From: JACZST01 sp036985755
GTDB lineage: Bacteria; Actinomycetota; Acidimicrobiia; Spongiisociales; UBA5794
Reading direction: 5' to 3'
Length of the DNA: 52,056 nt
Assembly (NCBI GenBank): GCA_036985755.1
Contig: BTQG01000003.1
Location: forward strand, 1-52,056
Each line of letters opens with the position of its first letter. Position 1 is the stretch's first letter. Position numbers and translations under genes: made by a program. Below are positions 14,944 through 23,957 of the stretch, piece by piece. Under the pieces are notes generated by a model. It did not search any database. It was not told the DNA's origin and saw only the letters and a program-made list of their open reading frames with translations.

Positions 14944-16542
14944 TCACCGGCCGGCCGCCAGCACCAGCAACTCGGCTGCATGTTCTCTGCCTCGTTCACT
15001 CTCCGGCAAACCCGCCAGCATTCGCGACAATTCCTCGACGCGATCGTCACCTTCGACCATCGTTACGGTGGCGGTGGTTCCGTCGCGGGACACCGCCAGA
15101 TGCTGGTCGGCGAAGGCTGCGACCTGGGGAAGATGGGTGACGCAGAACACCTGCCGTCCTTTGGAGAGGGCGGCCAGCTTCCTGCCCATCGCCAATGCCG
15201 TTTCTCCACCGGTCCCGGCATCGATCTCATCGAAGGCGATCACGGTCCCGTCTTCTACGCCGGAGGCGAGTCGTAGCGCCAGAGCGAGTCTGCTCAGCTC
15301 ACCGCCGGAGGCGATTCTTGCTGCCGATTTCGGTTCGAGCGAGATATCGGAGGAGAACTCGAGAACGATCCTGTCGGTGCCCCTCGGTCCCGGGTCCGCT
15401 TCATCGATGCGGAAACGAACGACTGGACTGGAGAAGCCGAGGTCGACGAGGTGGGCGGCGGCGCCCTTGGCAAGGCGTTCGGCAGCGTTCCCCCTTGCCC
15501 GGCGCAGGTCGGCTCCGGCCGTGCCTACGGCATCGGTGGCCTTGCGGTGGGCGGTATCGAGCTCGCCGGCATCTGCGAGCAGAGCCTCGAGTTCGGCGGA
15601 TCGTTTGGCGGCATCGACACCGAAGCCGAGCACGCCGTCCAGGTCGTCGCCATACTTGCGTTGCAGCTCGGCGAGCAAGGCGAGGCGCTTCTCGACATGG
15701 TCGAGCTGCTCGGGATCCCGCTCGAAGTCGGCCGTGACACCGGCGATTTCCGCCGAAAGGTCCGCAACCAGCACCGCCGCCTCCGCTCCGAGGTCCACGA
15801 GTGGTTGCAGCGACGGATCGGTCTTGGCGGCGATGGTGAGATCGCGCACCGCTTGCTCAAGCGATCCTGTGGCTCCTTCCTCGGCGATGGCCCGCGCGGC
15901 TGCGGCCAACCGCTCCCCCAGCGACTCGGCGTTTCTGAGCCGGGTCGCCAGTCGCCCCAGTTCCACATCGTCGCCGATGCTGAAGCCCGCCTCCGAAATC
16001 TCCGCAGCCTGGAACCGGACGACCTCTCGTTCACGCTGGAGGGCGTGCCGGTCGCCACCAAGCTGTTCGATTCGCGCTTCGATTGCTCGTAACGATGCCC
16101 AGGCTTCGTGGTAGGTGTCGAGTCTCTTAGAACCTGAGACATCGAGGGCACCGTCGATCAAGCCTCGCACCGCGGCAGGCTCGGCGAGGGCATTGCGGTC
16201 GTGCTGACCAACGATGTCGACGAGGGGTGCGAACTGCTGTGCGATGGCCCCTGCAGTCACCATCTTCCCGTCGACGTAGGCCCGTGACCGGGAGGTGTCG
16301 ACGCGGCGGCGCACCACATGCTCCTGACCGTCGACGATGAACCGGCCCTCGACAGACGCTTCCTCGGCGGTCGGGCCGATCTGGTCCTTCCTGGCGGTCT
16401 CGCCCTTGAGCAGACGCAGCGCTCCGAGCAACAGCGTCTTGCCAGCCCCGGTCTCTCCGGTGATCACCACCAGTCCGGGCCCCGGCTCGAGGTGCGCTTC
16501 AGCGATCAGCCCGAGATTGTGGACGACGAGCTCGTCAAGCAT
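14944..16542 (-). CDS. recN: DNA repair protein RecN
   Basis: SMC-like ATPase for double-strand break repair, 532 residues. Walker A is VITGETGAGKTLLLGAL near the N-terminus, and the ABC signature is ASGGELSRLALALRLASG. Walker B, VIAFDEIDAGTGGETALAMG, is followed by CVTHLPQVAAFADQHLAVS. The central 300 residues are predicted coiled coil. The length is slightly under the usual 550-590. It overlaps the end of nadK by eight bases and belongs to the tlyA-nadK-recN block conserved in many Gram-positives. Confidence 0.95.
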   Translation of the reverse strand: MLDELVVHNLGLIAEAHLEPGPGLVVITGETGAGKTLLLGALRLLKGETARKDQIGPTAEEASVEGRFIVDGQEHVVRRRVDTSRSRAYVDGKMVTAGAIAQQFAPLVDIVGQHDRNALAEPAAVRGLIDGALDVSGSKRLDTYHEAWASLRAIEARIEQLGGDRHALQREREVVRFQAAEISEAGFSIGDDVELGRLATRLRNAESLGERLAAAARAIAEEGATGSLEQAVRDLTIAAKTDPSLQPLVDLGAEAAVLVADLSAEIAGVTADFERDPEQLDHVEKRLALLAELQRKYGDDLDGVLGFGVDAAKRSAELEALLADAGELDTAHRKATDAVGTAGADLRRARGNAAERLAKGAAAHLVDLGFSSPVVRFRIDEADPGPRGTDRIVLEFSSDISLEPKSAARIASGGELSRLALALRLASGVEDGTVIAFDEIDAGTGGETALAMGRKLAALSKGRQVFCVTHLPQVAAFADQHLAVSRDGTTATVTMVEGDDRVEELSRMLAGLPESERGREHAAELLVLAAGR

Positions 16543-17329
16543 GATCGAGGCCGAATTGGTGCCTCACCGCCGCAGGGAAGGGGTGGCCCTCGAGGGTCAG
16601 GAAACGAACCACCTCGTCACCGCGACTGATCGATACGGACTGACCCGGATCGACCGTTGCCACCTTCTGCCCATCGACGTTGACGCTCGCCGGACGGTCG
16701 AGCTCCACCGAGACCTCGATCACCGCGTCCGCCGACACCACCAGGCTTCTCGATAGAAGGCTGTGCGGTGCGACCGGCGTCATGATGAGCACGTCCAACG
16801 CCGGATCAACCACCGGCCCTCCTGCCGACAGCGAGTAGGCAGTGGAACCGACGGGGGTGGCCACGATGATGCCATCGGTGCGGTATCTGGCGAAGCGCTC
16901 CCCGTTGATGATGACGCCGATCTCGATGATTCGTTCGCTGCTCACCTTTTCCACGACCACATCGTTGAGCCCGGTCGCAGAGCCTCCTGGAAAGTTGACC
17001 TGGACGGTCATCCGCTCGAAGGTGTGCGTGCGATCGTCGGCGATGGCTGCAACCAACGCCTCCAGCTCCTCTACTTCGAACTCGGCCAGGTAACCGACGC
17101 GTCCCACGTTGATCCCCGCCACAGGGATCCCGCGCATCCAGGCGAGCCTGGCGGCGCGCAGCACCGTTCCGTCCCCACCGACGCCGAGCACGACATCGAT
17201 CTCTTTCGCCACCTCGTCGCCGACGCGGACCACATCGAGGCCACAATCTCCTGCGAGTTCCTCGAGGCGCGCCACAACCTCGCCCGCTTCGTACTTGTCA
17301 TCATGGACGACGACTCCGACCGCGGTCAC
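16535..17329 (-). CDS. nadK: NAD kinase
   Basis: 264 residues from the GTG at 17329, overlapping the tlyA stop in GTGA; an upstream start in the same frame would extend into tlyA and is not needed. It phosphorylates NAD to NADP. Diagnostic stretches are LGVGGDGTVLRAARLA (GGDG ATP site), VAGINVGRVGYLAEF, TGLNDVVVEK and RYRTDGIIVATPVGSTAYSL followed by SAGGP. All are intact. The family is usually 280-300 residues; this one is compact because the N-terminal region is short. Confidence 0.95.
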   Translation of the reverse strand: MTAVGVVVHDDKYEAGEVVARLEELAGDCGLDVVRVGDEVAKEIDVVLGVGGDGTVLRAARLAWMRGIPVAGINVGRVGYLAEFEVEELEALVAAIADDRTHTFERMTVQVNFPGGSATGLNDVVVEKVSSERIIEIGVIINGERFARYRTDGIIVATPVGSTAYSLSAGGPVVDPALDVLIMTPVAPHSLLSRSLVVSADAVIEVSVELDRPASVNVDGQKVATVDPGQSVSISRGDEVVRFLTLEGHPFPAAVRHQFGLDHA

Positions 17330-18120
17330 GTCAGCTCCTCCCCGGTTACGGCGTGTCGTACGGTACCGGCATCCAGCGCGCATGGTCCGCGCCTGGCATG
17401 GACGAGGAACTCGCGGTTGCCTTCGGCGCCGGTGATCGGGCTGGCAACGACACCGATGGCGCCGACACCTGAAATCTCCAGCGCGTGCACCGCCAGCTCG
17501 ATCGCCCGTCGGTGAACCTCAGGGTCAGACACCACACCGCCGCTGCCGACAAGTTTCTTGCCCACCTCGAACTGTGGTTTCACCAGCAAGACCCAGTCGG
17601 TGCCGTCGGCGCCGAGACCGCTCAGTGCTGGGGCCACGATCTGCATCGAGATGAAAGACAGGTCGGCGACGACGAGATCGAATGGTGCACCGAGCTGCTC
17701 CGCATCGGCATGACGGATGTTGGTCCGCTCAACGACCTCCACGCGATCGTCATTTCGCAGGCGATGGTGGAGCTGACCGTAACCGACGTCGAGTGCGACG
17801 ACGCTGATCGCTCCACGTTGTAGCAGACAGTCGGAGAACCCTCCCGTAGAAGCGCCTACGTCGATGGCGCGCCGCCCGCTGACCGGGATGGCGAAATGTT
17901 CGATGGCGTGATCGAGTTTGTACCCACCCCGTCCGACGAACCGCTCGGGCTCTCCCACCAGATCCAGGGGATCGCCCGGAGCAACCAGCGTGCTCGCCTT
18001 CGGTTCGGCGACCCTGCCGACGCGAACCCGTCCCTGCGAGATCGCCCGGCGTGCTGCAGACCGGCTGGCGACGAGCTTGCGGCGCACCAGCTCGACATCG
18101 AGGCGCCGTCGTTTGCTCAG
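17326..18120 (-). CDS. tlyA: TlyA rRNA 2'-O-methyltransferase, apparent CTG start
   Basis: S4-domain plus Rossmann methyltransferase that in mycobacteria methylates 16S C1409 and 23S C1920, a modification linked to capreomycin sensitivity. The N-terminal family consensus (SKRRRLDVELVRRKLVASRS) is fully present, but the codon before it is CTG at 18118-18120. The first standard start is a GTG at 18087, inside the S4 domain. The CTG overlaps the TGA of the upstream small gene as CTGA, exactly like the ATGA/GTGA overlaps elsewhere in the window, so I take CTG as the start, giving 264 residues. The methyltransferase part shows GRRAIDVGASTGGFSDCLLQ, DLVVADLSFISM and LVKPQFEVGK. Product certain, start likely. 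Confidence 0.92.
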   Translation of the reverse strand: MSKRRRLDVELVRRKLVASRSAARRAISQGRVRVGRVAEPKASTLVAPGDPLDLVGEPERFVGRGGYKLDHAIEHFAIPVSGRRAIDVGASTGGFSDCLLQRGAISVVALDVGYGQLHHRLRNDDRVEVVERTNIRHADAEQLGAPFDLVVADLSFISMQIVAPALSGLGADGTDWVLLVKPQFEVGKKLVGSGGVVSDPEVHRRAIELAVHALEISGVGAIGVVASPITGAEGNREFLVHARRGPCALDAGTVRHAVTGEELT

Positions 18121-18284
18121 CCCTCACCGCCCGTGGAATGTCCGATATCGTCCAGGTCCGCCTCCAAGCGATCGGCGAGTGCCTCTGCGATCTCGGGGGC
18201 GTCTGCGGCGTCGGCCGTCTCCAGGTCGGCTTCGGTGAGAGAACCATCCCCGGTGGGTGCTTGCGAAGACCGCTCGTTGCTCAT
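18117..18284 (-). CDS. 55-residue acidic protein coupled to tlyA
   Basis: Begins MSNERSSQAPTGDG at the ATG at 18284 and ends four bases into tlyA. It is strongly acidic, with Asp/Glu-rich helical stretches (LTEADLETADAADAPEIAEA; LEADLDDIG), no cysteines and no membrane segment. No family is recognised. The stop overlapping the tlyA CTG suggests that its translation delivers ribosomes to tlyA, which could be its main role. The coupling is seen; the function is inference. Confidence 0.65.
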   Translation of the reverse strand: MSNERSSQAPTGDGSLTEADLETADAADAPEIAEALADRLEADLDDIGHSTGGEG

Positions 18285-18317
18285 GGGCCCATTATTGCCG
18301 ACCGAATGGCGGGGAAG

Positions 18318-18352
18318 AAGTACCAAGTATCGCGTGTCGAGTGTCGAGTACG
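18318..18352. repeat. Five degenerate 7-base units (AAGTACC to GAGTACG)
   Basis: AAGTACC, AAGTATC, GCGTGTC, GAGTGTC, GAGTACG in phase, between the 55-residue gene and the Rieske gene. A reverse-complementary unit (TACTCGACAT) follows at about 18360, inside the end of the Rieske gene. Member of the heptad family. Confidence 0.7.
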
Positions 18353-18358
18353 CAGGGC

Positions 18359-18709
18359 CTACTCGACATAGACGGTGTCGTCGCGTTCGACGATCCGGCC
18401 CCTCCCGAGTGGCAGGATCACGGTCAGGGCCTTGACGACCACGCCCAGGCCCGGGATCTTCTCGAAACCACCCTGGGGCCCGAGCACCATCCTGCCCGTC
18501 TCCACGTCGTACTTGGACCCGTGCCACGGGCACACCAGGCACCCGGCTTCGTCAATGCTGCCGTTGGCTAGGTCGGCGTAGAGGTGTCGGCAGCGCCGCG
18601 TGACTGCGAACAACTCGCCATCGGCGTTGCCCACCGCATAACGACCGGCTCCGATAACGGTTCCTGCATCGAGCGCCGACACCGGCCCCACTTCCGTTTC
18701 ATTCGCCAT
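18359..18709 (-). CDS. Rieske [2Fe-2S] ferredoxin-like protein
   Basis: 116 residues. The cluster ligands are present as C-x-H (Cys40, His42 in RRCRHLYADL) and C-x2-H (Cys60, His63 in CPWHGSKYDVETGR). There is no signal peptide, so it is cytoplasmic. Small proteins of this kind are electron carriers for oxygenases or resemble NirD; no oxygenase lies next to it here. The ATG start at 18709 precedes the motif MANETEVGPV. It is unrelated in detail to the Rieske domain of the fusion protein at 41081-43027, although both have CPWHG. Confidence 0.9.
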   Translation of the reverse strand: MANETEVGPVSALDAGTVIGAGRYAVGNADGELFAVTRRCRHLYADLANGSIDEAGCLVCPWHGSKYDVETGRMVLGPQGGFEKIPGLGVVVKALTVILPLGRGRIVERDDTVYVE

Positions 18710-18761
18710 TGAACCTCCCAGACGAGCCTACAGCCAGGTGCGACCACCGCAACGGCCCCTC

Positions 18762-19232
18762 CTAATCCGTCACCGGTTCGTCCGAGTGCATCGTGATGCT
18801 TCGCGCCGAGAACCCGTGAGCTTCGTAGAAGTTCTTCGCTTCCCTGTGCCCAGGGCTCACCGTGGCGTCGAACGCTTCGATGCCAGACTCGGCCAGTTTG
18901 GCGATTCCGTGTTTGAACATCTCGTCGGCCAGGCCCACACCGCGCGCCGCAGGCTCGGTAAACAGGTAGCGGATGATCCCGATCCGTTGCTCCCCGTCGA
19001 CCAGGGTGTGTTCGGCGCCGACGAGGAAGCCGACAAGCAGATCGTCGATGGTGCCAACGGTTACGGCATCGGTAGCGACCAGGGCGGCGATGGCCTCCTC
19101 CACCGGTTTCGGCAAACCCTCCGACTCGTGCCACAGCGGGCGCAATGCTGCCTGTTCCGCGGCGAACCGGAGGTACAAACGTTCGATGTCGGCCAGGTCG
19201 GCCTCGGTGGCGTCCCGAGCAGTGATCTGCAT
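18762..19232 (-). CDS. GNAT-family N-acetyltransferase
   Basis: 156 residues beginning MQITARDATEADLADIERLY, a classic GNAT opening. The acetyl-CoA loop region is YLFTEPAARGVGLADEMFKH (motif A, with R-x-x-G-x-L), and motif B is EAKNFYEAHGFSARSI. The substrate cannot be told; relatives acetylate small amines, antibiotics or protein N-termini. It stands alone between the Rieske gene and the glycosyltransferase, with short untranscribed-looking gaps of about 50 and 27 bases. Confidence 0.88.
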   Translation of the reverse strand: MQITARDATEADLADIERLYLRFAAEQAALRPLWHESEGLPKPVEEAIAALVATDAVTVGTIDDLLVGFLVGAEHTLVDGEQRIGIIRYLFTEPAARGVGLADEMFKHGIAKLAESGIEAFDATVSPGHREAKNFYEAHGFSARSITMHSDEPVTD

Positions 19233-19259
19233 CGCCGGGAGCGTACCGTCGATCGGTGC

Positions 19260-19979
19260 TCAGCCACCGAAGCGTCGGCGCCAACCCCAGCGGGTGATGA
19301 GAGCGATCGCCTCGATCGCGATCCCGGGCGACATCTTGGATTGACCCAGCTCTCGGTCCCGGAAGCGGATCGGGACTTCGGCGATTGTCAGCCCGGCTTC
19401 CTTTGCCCGCCACGTCATCTCCACCTGGAAGGCGTAACCCGAGGCATCACACGAAGCGGGGTCGAGCTGCTCGATGGCCGCTGCGGAGTAGGCGCGGAAG
19501 CCGGCCGTTGTGTCCCGGACGTCGAGATCGAGCAGGATGGCCGCGTACTCGTTGCCGGCTCGTGAGATCGCCTGGCGGTACCAGGGCCAGCCTTCGGTTC
19601 CGCCGCCGCGGACATACCGGCTACCGATGACCACGTCTGCCCCCGACTCGATCGCTGCGATCAGGGCAGGAAGGTCTGCGGGGTCATGGGAAAAGTCGGC
19701 ATCCATCTCGCACAACACCCGTGCACCGTGCTCGATCGCCATGGCGAACCCCGCGGCATACGCGGTGCCCAGGCCTGCTTTCTCGGGGCGGTGCAGGACA
19801 TCGAACCCGTCGTCGGCGCCGGCGAGTGCGTCGGCAAGATCGCCGGTACCGTCGGGAGATCCGTCGTCGACGATCAGCACGTGGTATCCGTGGCGGCGCG
19901 CCGCCGAGCTGATCGCTTCGAGGTTGTCGACCTCGTTGTACGTGGGGATGATGACCGTCACATCCTCGGGACGGATCAT
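19260..19979 (-). CDS. Polyprenol-phosphate mannosyl/glucosyltransferase (GT2, DPM1-like)
   Basis: 239 residues of family 2 glycosyltransferase lacking membrane segments. Key stretches are VTVIIPTYNEVDNLEAI, HVLIVDDGSPDGTGDLAD, the metal-binding CEMDADFSHDPADLPALI, VIGSRYVRGGGTEGWPWYR and RELGQSKMSPGIAIEAI. This pattern is that of dolichol/polyprenol monophosphomannose synthases such as the catalytic domain of Ppm1, which load mannose onto polyprenyl phosphate for envelope lipoglycans and protein O-mannosylation. The start ATG at 19979 (MIRPEDVTV) is used; an ATG at 20024 adds 15 unconserved residues and has a TAGCAT box just before it. No partner acyltransferase domain is present. Confidence 0.88.
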   Translation of the reverse strand: MIRPEDVTVIIPTYNEVDNLEAISSAARRHGYHVLIVDDGSPDGTGDLADALAGADDGFDVLHRPEKAGLGTAYAAGFAMAIEHGARVLCEMDADFSHDPADLPALIAAIESGADVVIGSRYVRGGGTEGWPWYRQAISRAGNEYAAILLDLDVRDTTAGFRAYSAAAIEQLDPASCDASGYAFQVEMTWRAKEAGLTIAEVPIRFRDRELGQSKMSPGIAIEAIALITRWGWRRRFGG

Positions 19980-20067
19980 CGGGCGATCTGCGGGCGAGTG
20001 CACAGGACTGGCAAGGGATTCCATGCCAATGCTATCGGCGCGCAAGCGGAATGCCTTGATGTTGGGC

Positions 20068-20481
20068 TCAGGCGGCGCAGTCGTTGCAGATCTTGCGCCG
20101 CGCATCGGCAAGCTGGCTCGTATTGAGGACGAGAAAGCACCGTGAGCAGACGAACTCGTCCTCGGTGGCCTCATCGGCACCGCTGCGGTCCATTGCCAGC
20201 TCTTCGCGGCGGATCGCTCGCATCTCGGCGGCCTCGTCGACAACCAGGGTCTCGGAAGTCTCGTCGTCGGTGAGCATCTCGAGCTCCTCGGCTTCGAGCT
20301 CATCGAGCGCTTCGGTGTCGGCCTCGGGATCAGCGTCGGACTTGGAGTCGGCAGCGTCTGCCGAGCCCTCGGCCCCACCAGCCCCATCGAGAACCTCTGT
20401 TTCCAGGGCATCCTCGTCGGGCTCGATATCTTCGGCGATATCGTCGACGATCGTTTCCTCGGTCATCTCTTCGGTGGGCAT
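20068..20481 (-). CDS. DUF4193-family acidic protein with C-terminal zinc ribbon
   Basis: 137 residues from the ATG at 20481 behind GGAGGT. Residues 1-95 are extremely acidic (long Glu/Asp/Ala runs). The C-terminus carries FVCSRCFLVLNTSQLADARR then ICNDC: two CxxC pairs. I recognise this as DUF4193, a family confined to actinobacteria and of unknown function. The usual length is about 100; the extra acidic repeats make this one longer. A role in RNA polymerase or ribosome contact has been suggested for acidic zinc-ribbon proteins in general but is not shown here. Confidence 0.88.
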   Translation of the reverse strand: MPTEEMTEETIVDDIAEDIEPDEDALETEVLDGAGGAEGSADAADSKSDADPEADTEALDELEAEELEMLTDDETSETLVVDEAAEMRAIRREELAMDRSGADEATEDEFVCSRCFLVLNTSQLADARRKICNDCAA

Positions 20482-20536
20482 CCGACCTCCGCGCGGCGGG
20501 AGCATACACACGGACTCAGTATTCGGCGACGCTGTT

Positions 20537-21418
20537 TTAAATCTTGAACAAGATCGCTCGATGCAGAGTCCGAACGGCGATTGGTCCGGTTCCGAGAACC
20601 TCTCCATCGGCTTCAACCGGCCACGATCCCGGGCATTCCACCCGTACCGTTGCCCCTTTCCTGCGGGTCACCGCCCGGTGGCTGAGGTGTTTGCCACGCA
20701 GCATTCTTGCCATGATCGTCGGCGCGTTGCGGCGGGGACCGGCGAACAGCTGCACATCCAACAGCCCATCCTCCACAGAAGCACGGGGAGCGACGTTGAG
20801 CCCACCTCCGAAGAACTGCCCGTTCGCAATCACGACGTTCATGAGGTCACCCCCCAGACTCCTGCCGTCTACCTCGACGCGCACGTCGGCTGACGGGAAC
20901 CCGGCGAGCGCCATCCAGAACGCGATCGTGTAGCGGGTTGCGCCGAGCCAATCCGGCAACCGTGTCGCCATGTCTGCGGAACGGGCGGCGATACCCACGT
21001 TTGCCGCGTTCAGGAAGTGCCTCGCCCCGAACGCGCCCTCGATGAGCCCGACGTCGGTCGGGTATCGCTGCTCGTCGATGAGGTGACTGGCTGCGTCCTC
21101 GAGGCGTCGCGGGATGCCAAACGTTCTGATGAAGTCGCTTCCGGAGCCTGCGGGAAGGATTGCAAGTGTTGGTGGGGTGACCCAGTTGTGAGCCATCAAA
21201 CCATTCAGTACCAGGTTGGCCATCCCATCTCCACCGACCGCAGCGAAGTTGGTGAACCCGTTGGCCGCTCCTTCTGCCACAACGTCGCCAACCGAGTCGG
21301 TTGATGGCGACACTCGGATATCGTGGGCAATGCCGTGTGCGGTCAGCGCGGCGGCGGCTCTCTCCCCGAGATCCTGTCCCCTGCCTGCCGCCGGGTTCAC
21401 GATCACCCACCAGCTCAC
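20537..21418 (-). CDS. Diacylglycerol kinase-family lipid kinase
   Basis: 293 residues of the DAGK catalytic family (DgkB/YegS type), which phosphorylates diacylglycerol or related lipids. Visible are VIVNPAAGRGQDLGERA, FAAVGGDGMANLVLNGLM, LAILPAGSGSDFIRTFGIPR, VGLIEGAFGARHFLNAANVG and the C-terminal WPVEADGEVLGTGPI. The ATG overlaps the helY stop by four bases (ATGA), so it is expressed with the helicase. The exact lipid substrate is not determinable. Confidence 0.92.
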   Translation of the reverse strand: MSWWVIVNPAAGRGQDLGERAAAALTAHGIAHDIRVSPSTDSVGDVVAEGAANGFTNFAAVGGDGMANLVLNGLMAHNWVTPPTLAILPAGSGSDFIRTFGIPRRLEDAASHLIDEQRYPTDVGLIEGAFGARHFLNAANVGIAARSADMATRLPDWLGATRYTIAFWMALAGFPSADVRVEVDGRSLGGDLMNVVIANGQFFGGGLNVAPRASVEDGLLDVQLFAGPRRNAPTIMARMLRGKHLSHRAVTRRKGATVRVECPGSWPVEADGEVLGTGPIAVRTLHRAILFKI

Positions 21419-23940
21419 AGCCGTCCCCCGGAAGCCACCACACCCCTGTCGATGGCTCGCACGGCCTCGGCAGCCACCACCGCGATCGCAGGGAACCCAT
21501 CTCGCAGCTGGCGCAGCAGGTCCAGCAACTGACGCCCGTTTCGCACGAAGTCTCCTGCGCCGAAATCATCTTCTCCGAACAGCTCATCGAGCGAAGCCCC
21601 GAGGGCCCAGGCGTGTGCGATCCCGGCGAAACCGGGCTCGGGTTGCCGCGTGGGGTCGAGACCGGCCCCGTTCTCCGCGACGACGAGCTCCCTCCACAGT
21701 TCGTCGATGGCCAGGAGTTGATCCGAAACTCGTCCAACCATCCGCCCTTCGCGGAGGTCGTCTTTGCGAGGCTGGAACGTGAATGCAGAGACGACGCCGG
21801 CAAGCTCCGCTGAGGAAAGCTGATCGAGCAGGCCCCGCTCGACCGCCTCGACGATGAGCAGATCCATCTCGTTGTACACGCGTCGCAGCCGCTGCCCTCG
21901 CTGGGTCAGGGACCACCCCTGCAGGTAGCCCAGGCTTTCGAGCACGGAGATGCGGCGGGAGAAACGTTTGAGAAGGTCATTCCCGCGGCGCTGCAGACGA
22001 CGTCTCAGCCTCCGCAGGTCTTTTTCCGCCCTCTCGGCCCTGAGAAAAAACGAGCGGTGAGCCTCGATATCAGGGCAGGCCGCTATCGCGTCGTCGCCTG
22101 GTGCGCCGCCGAGGGCGCTCCGGGAGGGTTCCGTGGACTGCCACGAGCGCAACGAATCGGCAACCGCTCTCAGGTAGGCAGGATCTCTGGTCGTCACCGG
22201 TTCGGCGAGTCTCATCGTCCCCAAGTGTGCCGTTGTGTCTCCGAAGTCGGTAGGTCGCAGCCGTCGTGTCCGTGCGGCGTCGGACAGAAGCAAGACACGC
22301 GGGGCGTTCCCCCAGCCGCGAGCGAGCAGCACCCACCGGTCCCGACCGGTGATCGTCAGCACGTCGCCCTCGTGCAGCGACCTGGCAAAGATCCGCATCG
22401 ACTCTGCACGGTGTTCGCCGTCTCCCTGTGCGAGGTACGACGCGATATCGCCGCGTTCGCATGTTGCCGCTGCCCTGAACTCGGTCATCTCCGTTGTTCG
22501 TTCCTCGATGCGGCGCTCCAGTGCCCGTCGACCCTCCTGCGAGCGATACTGGGCGAAGGATGCCTCCAGCATTTCCTCGGCCTGGCTGCGTTCGTAGTTG
22601 GCGACCAGATTCACCGCCATGTTGTATGACGGGTCGAAGGACGACACGAGCGGGTGGCTGCCTGCTCCCGCCACGTCGACGACGGTGGAGAACGGGACGT
22701 ACCGGCTGTACAGGACGACCGCCGTTCCCCGTTCATCGATTCCACGCCGGCCGGCTCGCCCGGTGAGCTGGGTGTAGTCGCCGGCACGCAGCGTCTCGTG
22801 GCCCTCGCCGGTGAACTTGCTGAACTCCTCGAGCACGACCGCCTTCGCCGGCATGTTGATTCCCAGCGCCAGGGTCTCGGTGGCGAACACCACCTTCACC
22901 AGACCAGCGGCGAACAGCTGCTCGACGGTCTCCTTGAATGCCGGGATCATGCCGGCGTGATGAGCGGCAACGCCGGCCTCCAGTGTGTCGAGCCAGGCGG
23001 CGAAACCGAGCACGGCAAGATCCTCTTGAGCAAGGTGGGCAGTGCGATCGACGACGACAGCCCGAATCTGTTCACGATCTGCGGCGGTAGTCAGGCCAAG
23101 GCCGGCCCCGGCCACCATTCGGGAGGCGGCGTCACAGCCCGCCCTGGAGAAGATGAAGTAGATGGCGGGCAGCAGACCGGAACCGAGCAGATGCTCGGAT
23201 ACCTCGAGCCGGCGCGGTGTGGAGAACCGGGGGCGTTTTCCTCTGCCCTTTCTCAGCATGGTCAACAGGCGTTTGTTCCCCCGCTTCCCATCGGAGTCGA
23301 ACACCGGGAACCGTTCCAGGGCGTGGTTGTGGAATCGGTCGCTGAGTAGGTAGGTCGATTCGAGTGGTACCGGGCGGTGATGTTCGACGATCAGGCTGGT
23401 CGTCCCTCGGCGACTCTCTACCCAGCCGGTGAATTCTGTCGGGTTGGCGATGGTGGCGGACAGGCTGATCAGCTGAACCGTCTGCGGCAGGTGAATGATG
23501 ACTTCCTCCCACACCGAGCCACGGTACCGGTCCTGGAGGTAGTGCACCTCGTCGAGAATGACGACACCGAGATCGTCGAGAGCGGCGGAGTCGGCGTAGA
23601 TCATGTTGCGAAGCACTTCTGTGGTCATCACCACCATTGGCGCCTCGGCGTTGATGGTGTTGTCCCCGGTGAGCAGACCCACGTGATCGCCCCCATAGGC
23701 CGCGACCAGATCACCGAACTTCTGATTGGACAACGCCTTGATCGGCGCCGTGTAGAAAGAGCGACGGCCCAGTTTCATGGCGCGGGCGATTGCCGCCTCG
23801 GCGATCAGCGTTTTTCCCGCACCCGTCGGGGCGGTGACGACCACGGCCTCGCCGCGGTCGATGGCTCGAGCGCTCTCGATCTGGAAGCGATCGGGCTCGA
23901 TGGGGTGCTCAGCCAGGAACGCACTCGCCTCGTCGGTCAA
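21415..23940 (-). CDS. helY: HelY, Ski2/Mtr4-like DEAD/DEAH-box RNA helicase
   Basis: 841 residues. Motif I is VVTAPTGAGKTLIAEAAIA and motif II is ILDEVHYLQD (DEVH). Motif III is LISLSATIANPTEF; motifs V and VI are FATETLALGINMPAKAVV and QLTGRAGRRGIDERG. The C-terminal 300 residues correspond to the Mtr4/Ski2 helical region. In mycobacteria helY (Rv2092c) follows tatA-tatC exactly as here. The role is presumed RNA unwinding, possibly with the degradosome. The start is a TTG at 23940 (MTDEASAFLAEHPIEPDRFQ). It lies 17 bases after tatC and overlaps the lipid kinase at its end. Confidence 0.93.
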   Translation of the reverse strand: MTDEASAFLAEHPIEPDRFQIESARAIDRGEAVVVTAPTGAGKTLIAEAAIARAMKLGRRSFYTAPIKALSNQKFGDLVAAYGGDHVGLLTGDNTINAEAPMVVMTTEVLRNMIYADSAALDDLGVVILDEVHYLQDRYRGSVWEEVIIHLPQTVQLISLSATIANPTEFTGWVESRRGTTSLIVEHHRPVPLESTYLLSDRFHNHALERFPVFDSDGKRGNKRLLTMLRKGRGKRPRFSTPRRLEVSEHLLGSGLLPAIYFIFSRAGCDAASRMVAGAGLGLTTAADREQIRAVVVDRTAHLAQEDLAVLGFAAWLDTLEAGVAAHHAGMIPAFKETVEQLFAAGLVKVVFATETLALGINMPAKAVVLEEFSKFTGEGHETLRAGDYTQLTGRAGRRGIDERGTAVVLYSRYVPFSTVVDVAGAGSHPLVSSFDPSYNMAVNLVANYERSQAEEMLEASFAQYRSQEGRRALERRIEERTTEMTEFRAAATCERGDIASYLAQGDGEHRAESMRIFARSLHEGDVLTITGRDRWVLLARGWGNAPRVLLLSDAARTRRLRPTDFGDTTAHLGTMRLAEPVTTRDPAYLRAVADSLRSWQSTEPSRSALGGAPGDDAIAACPDIEAHRSFFLRAERAEKDLRRLRRRLQRRGNDLLKRFSRRISVLESLGYLQGWSLTQRGQRLRRVYNEMDLLIVEAVERGLLDQLSSAELAGVVSAFTFQPRKDDLREGRMVGRVSDQLLAIDELWRELVVAENGAGLDPTRQPEPGFAGIAHAWALGASLDELFGEDDFGAGDFVRNGRQLLDLLRQLRDGFPAIAVVAAEAVRAIDRGVVASGGRL

Positions 23941-23957
23941 AGAGCCCCCATTGTCTG

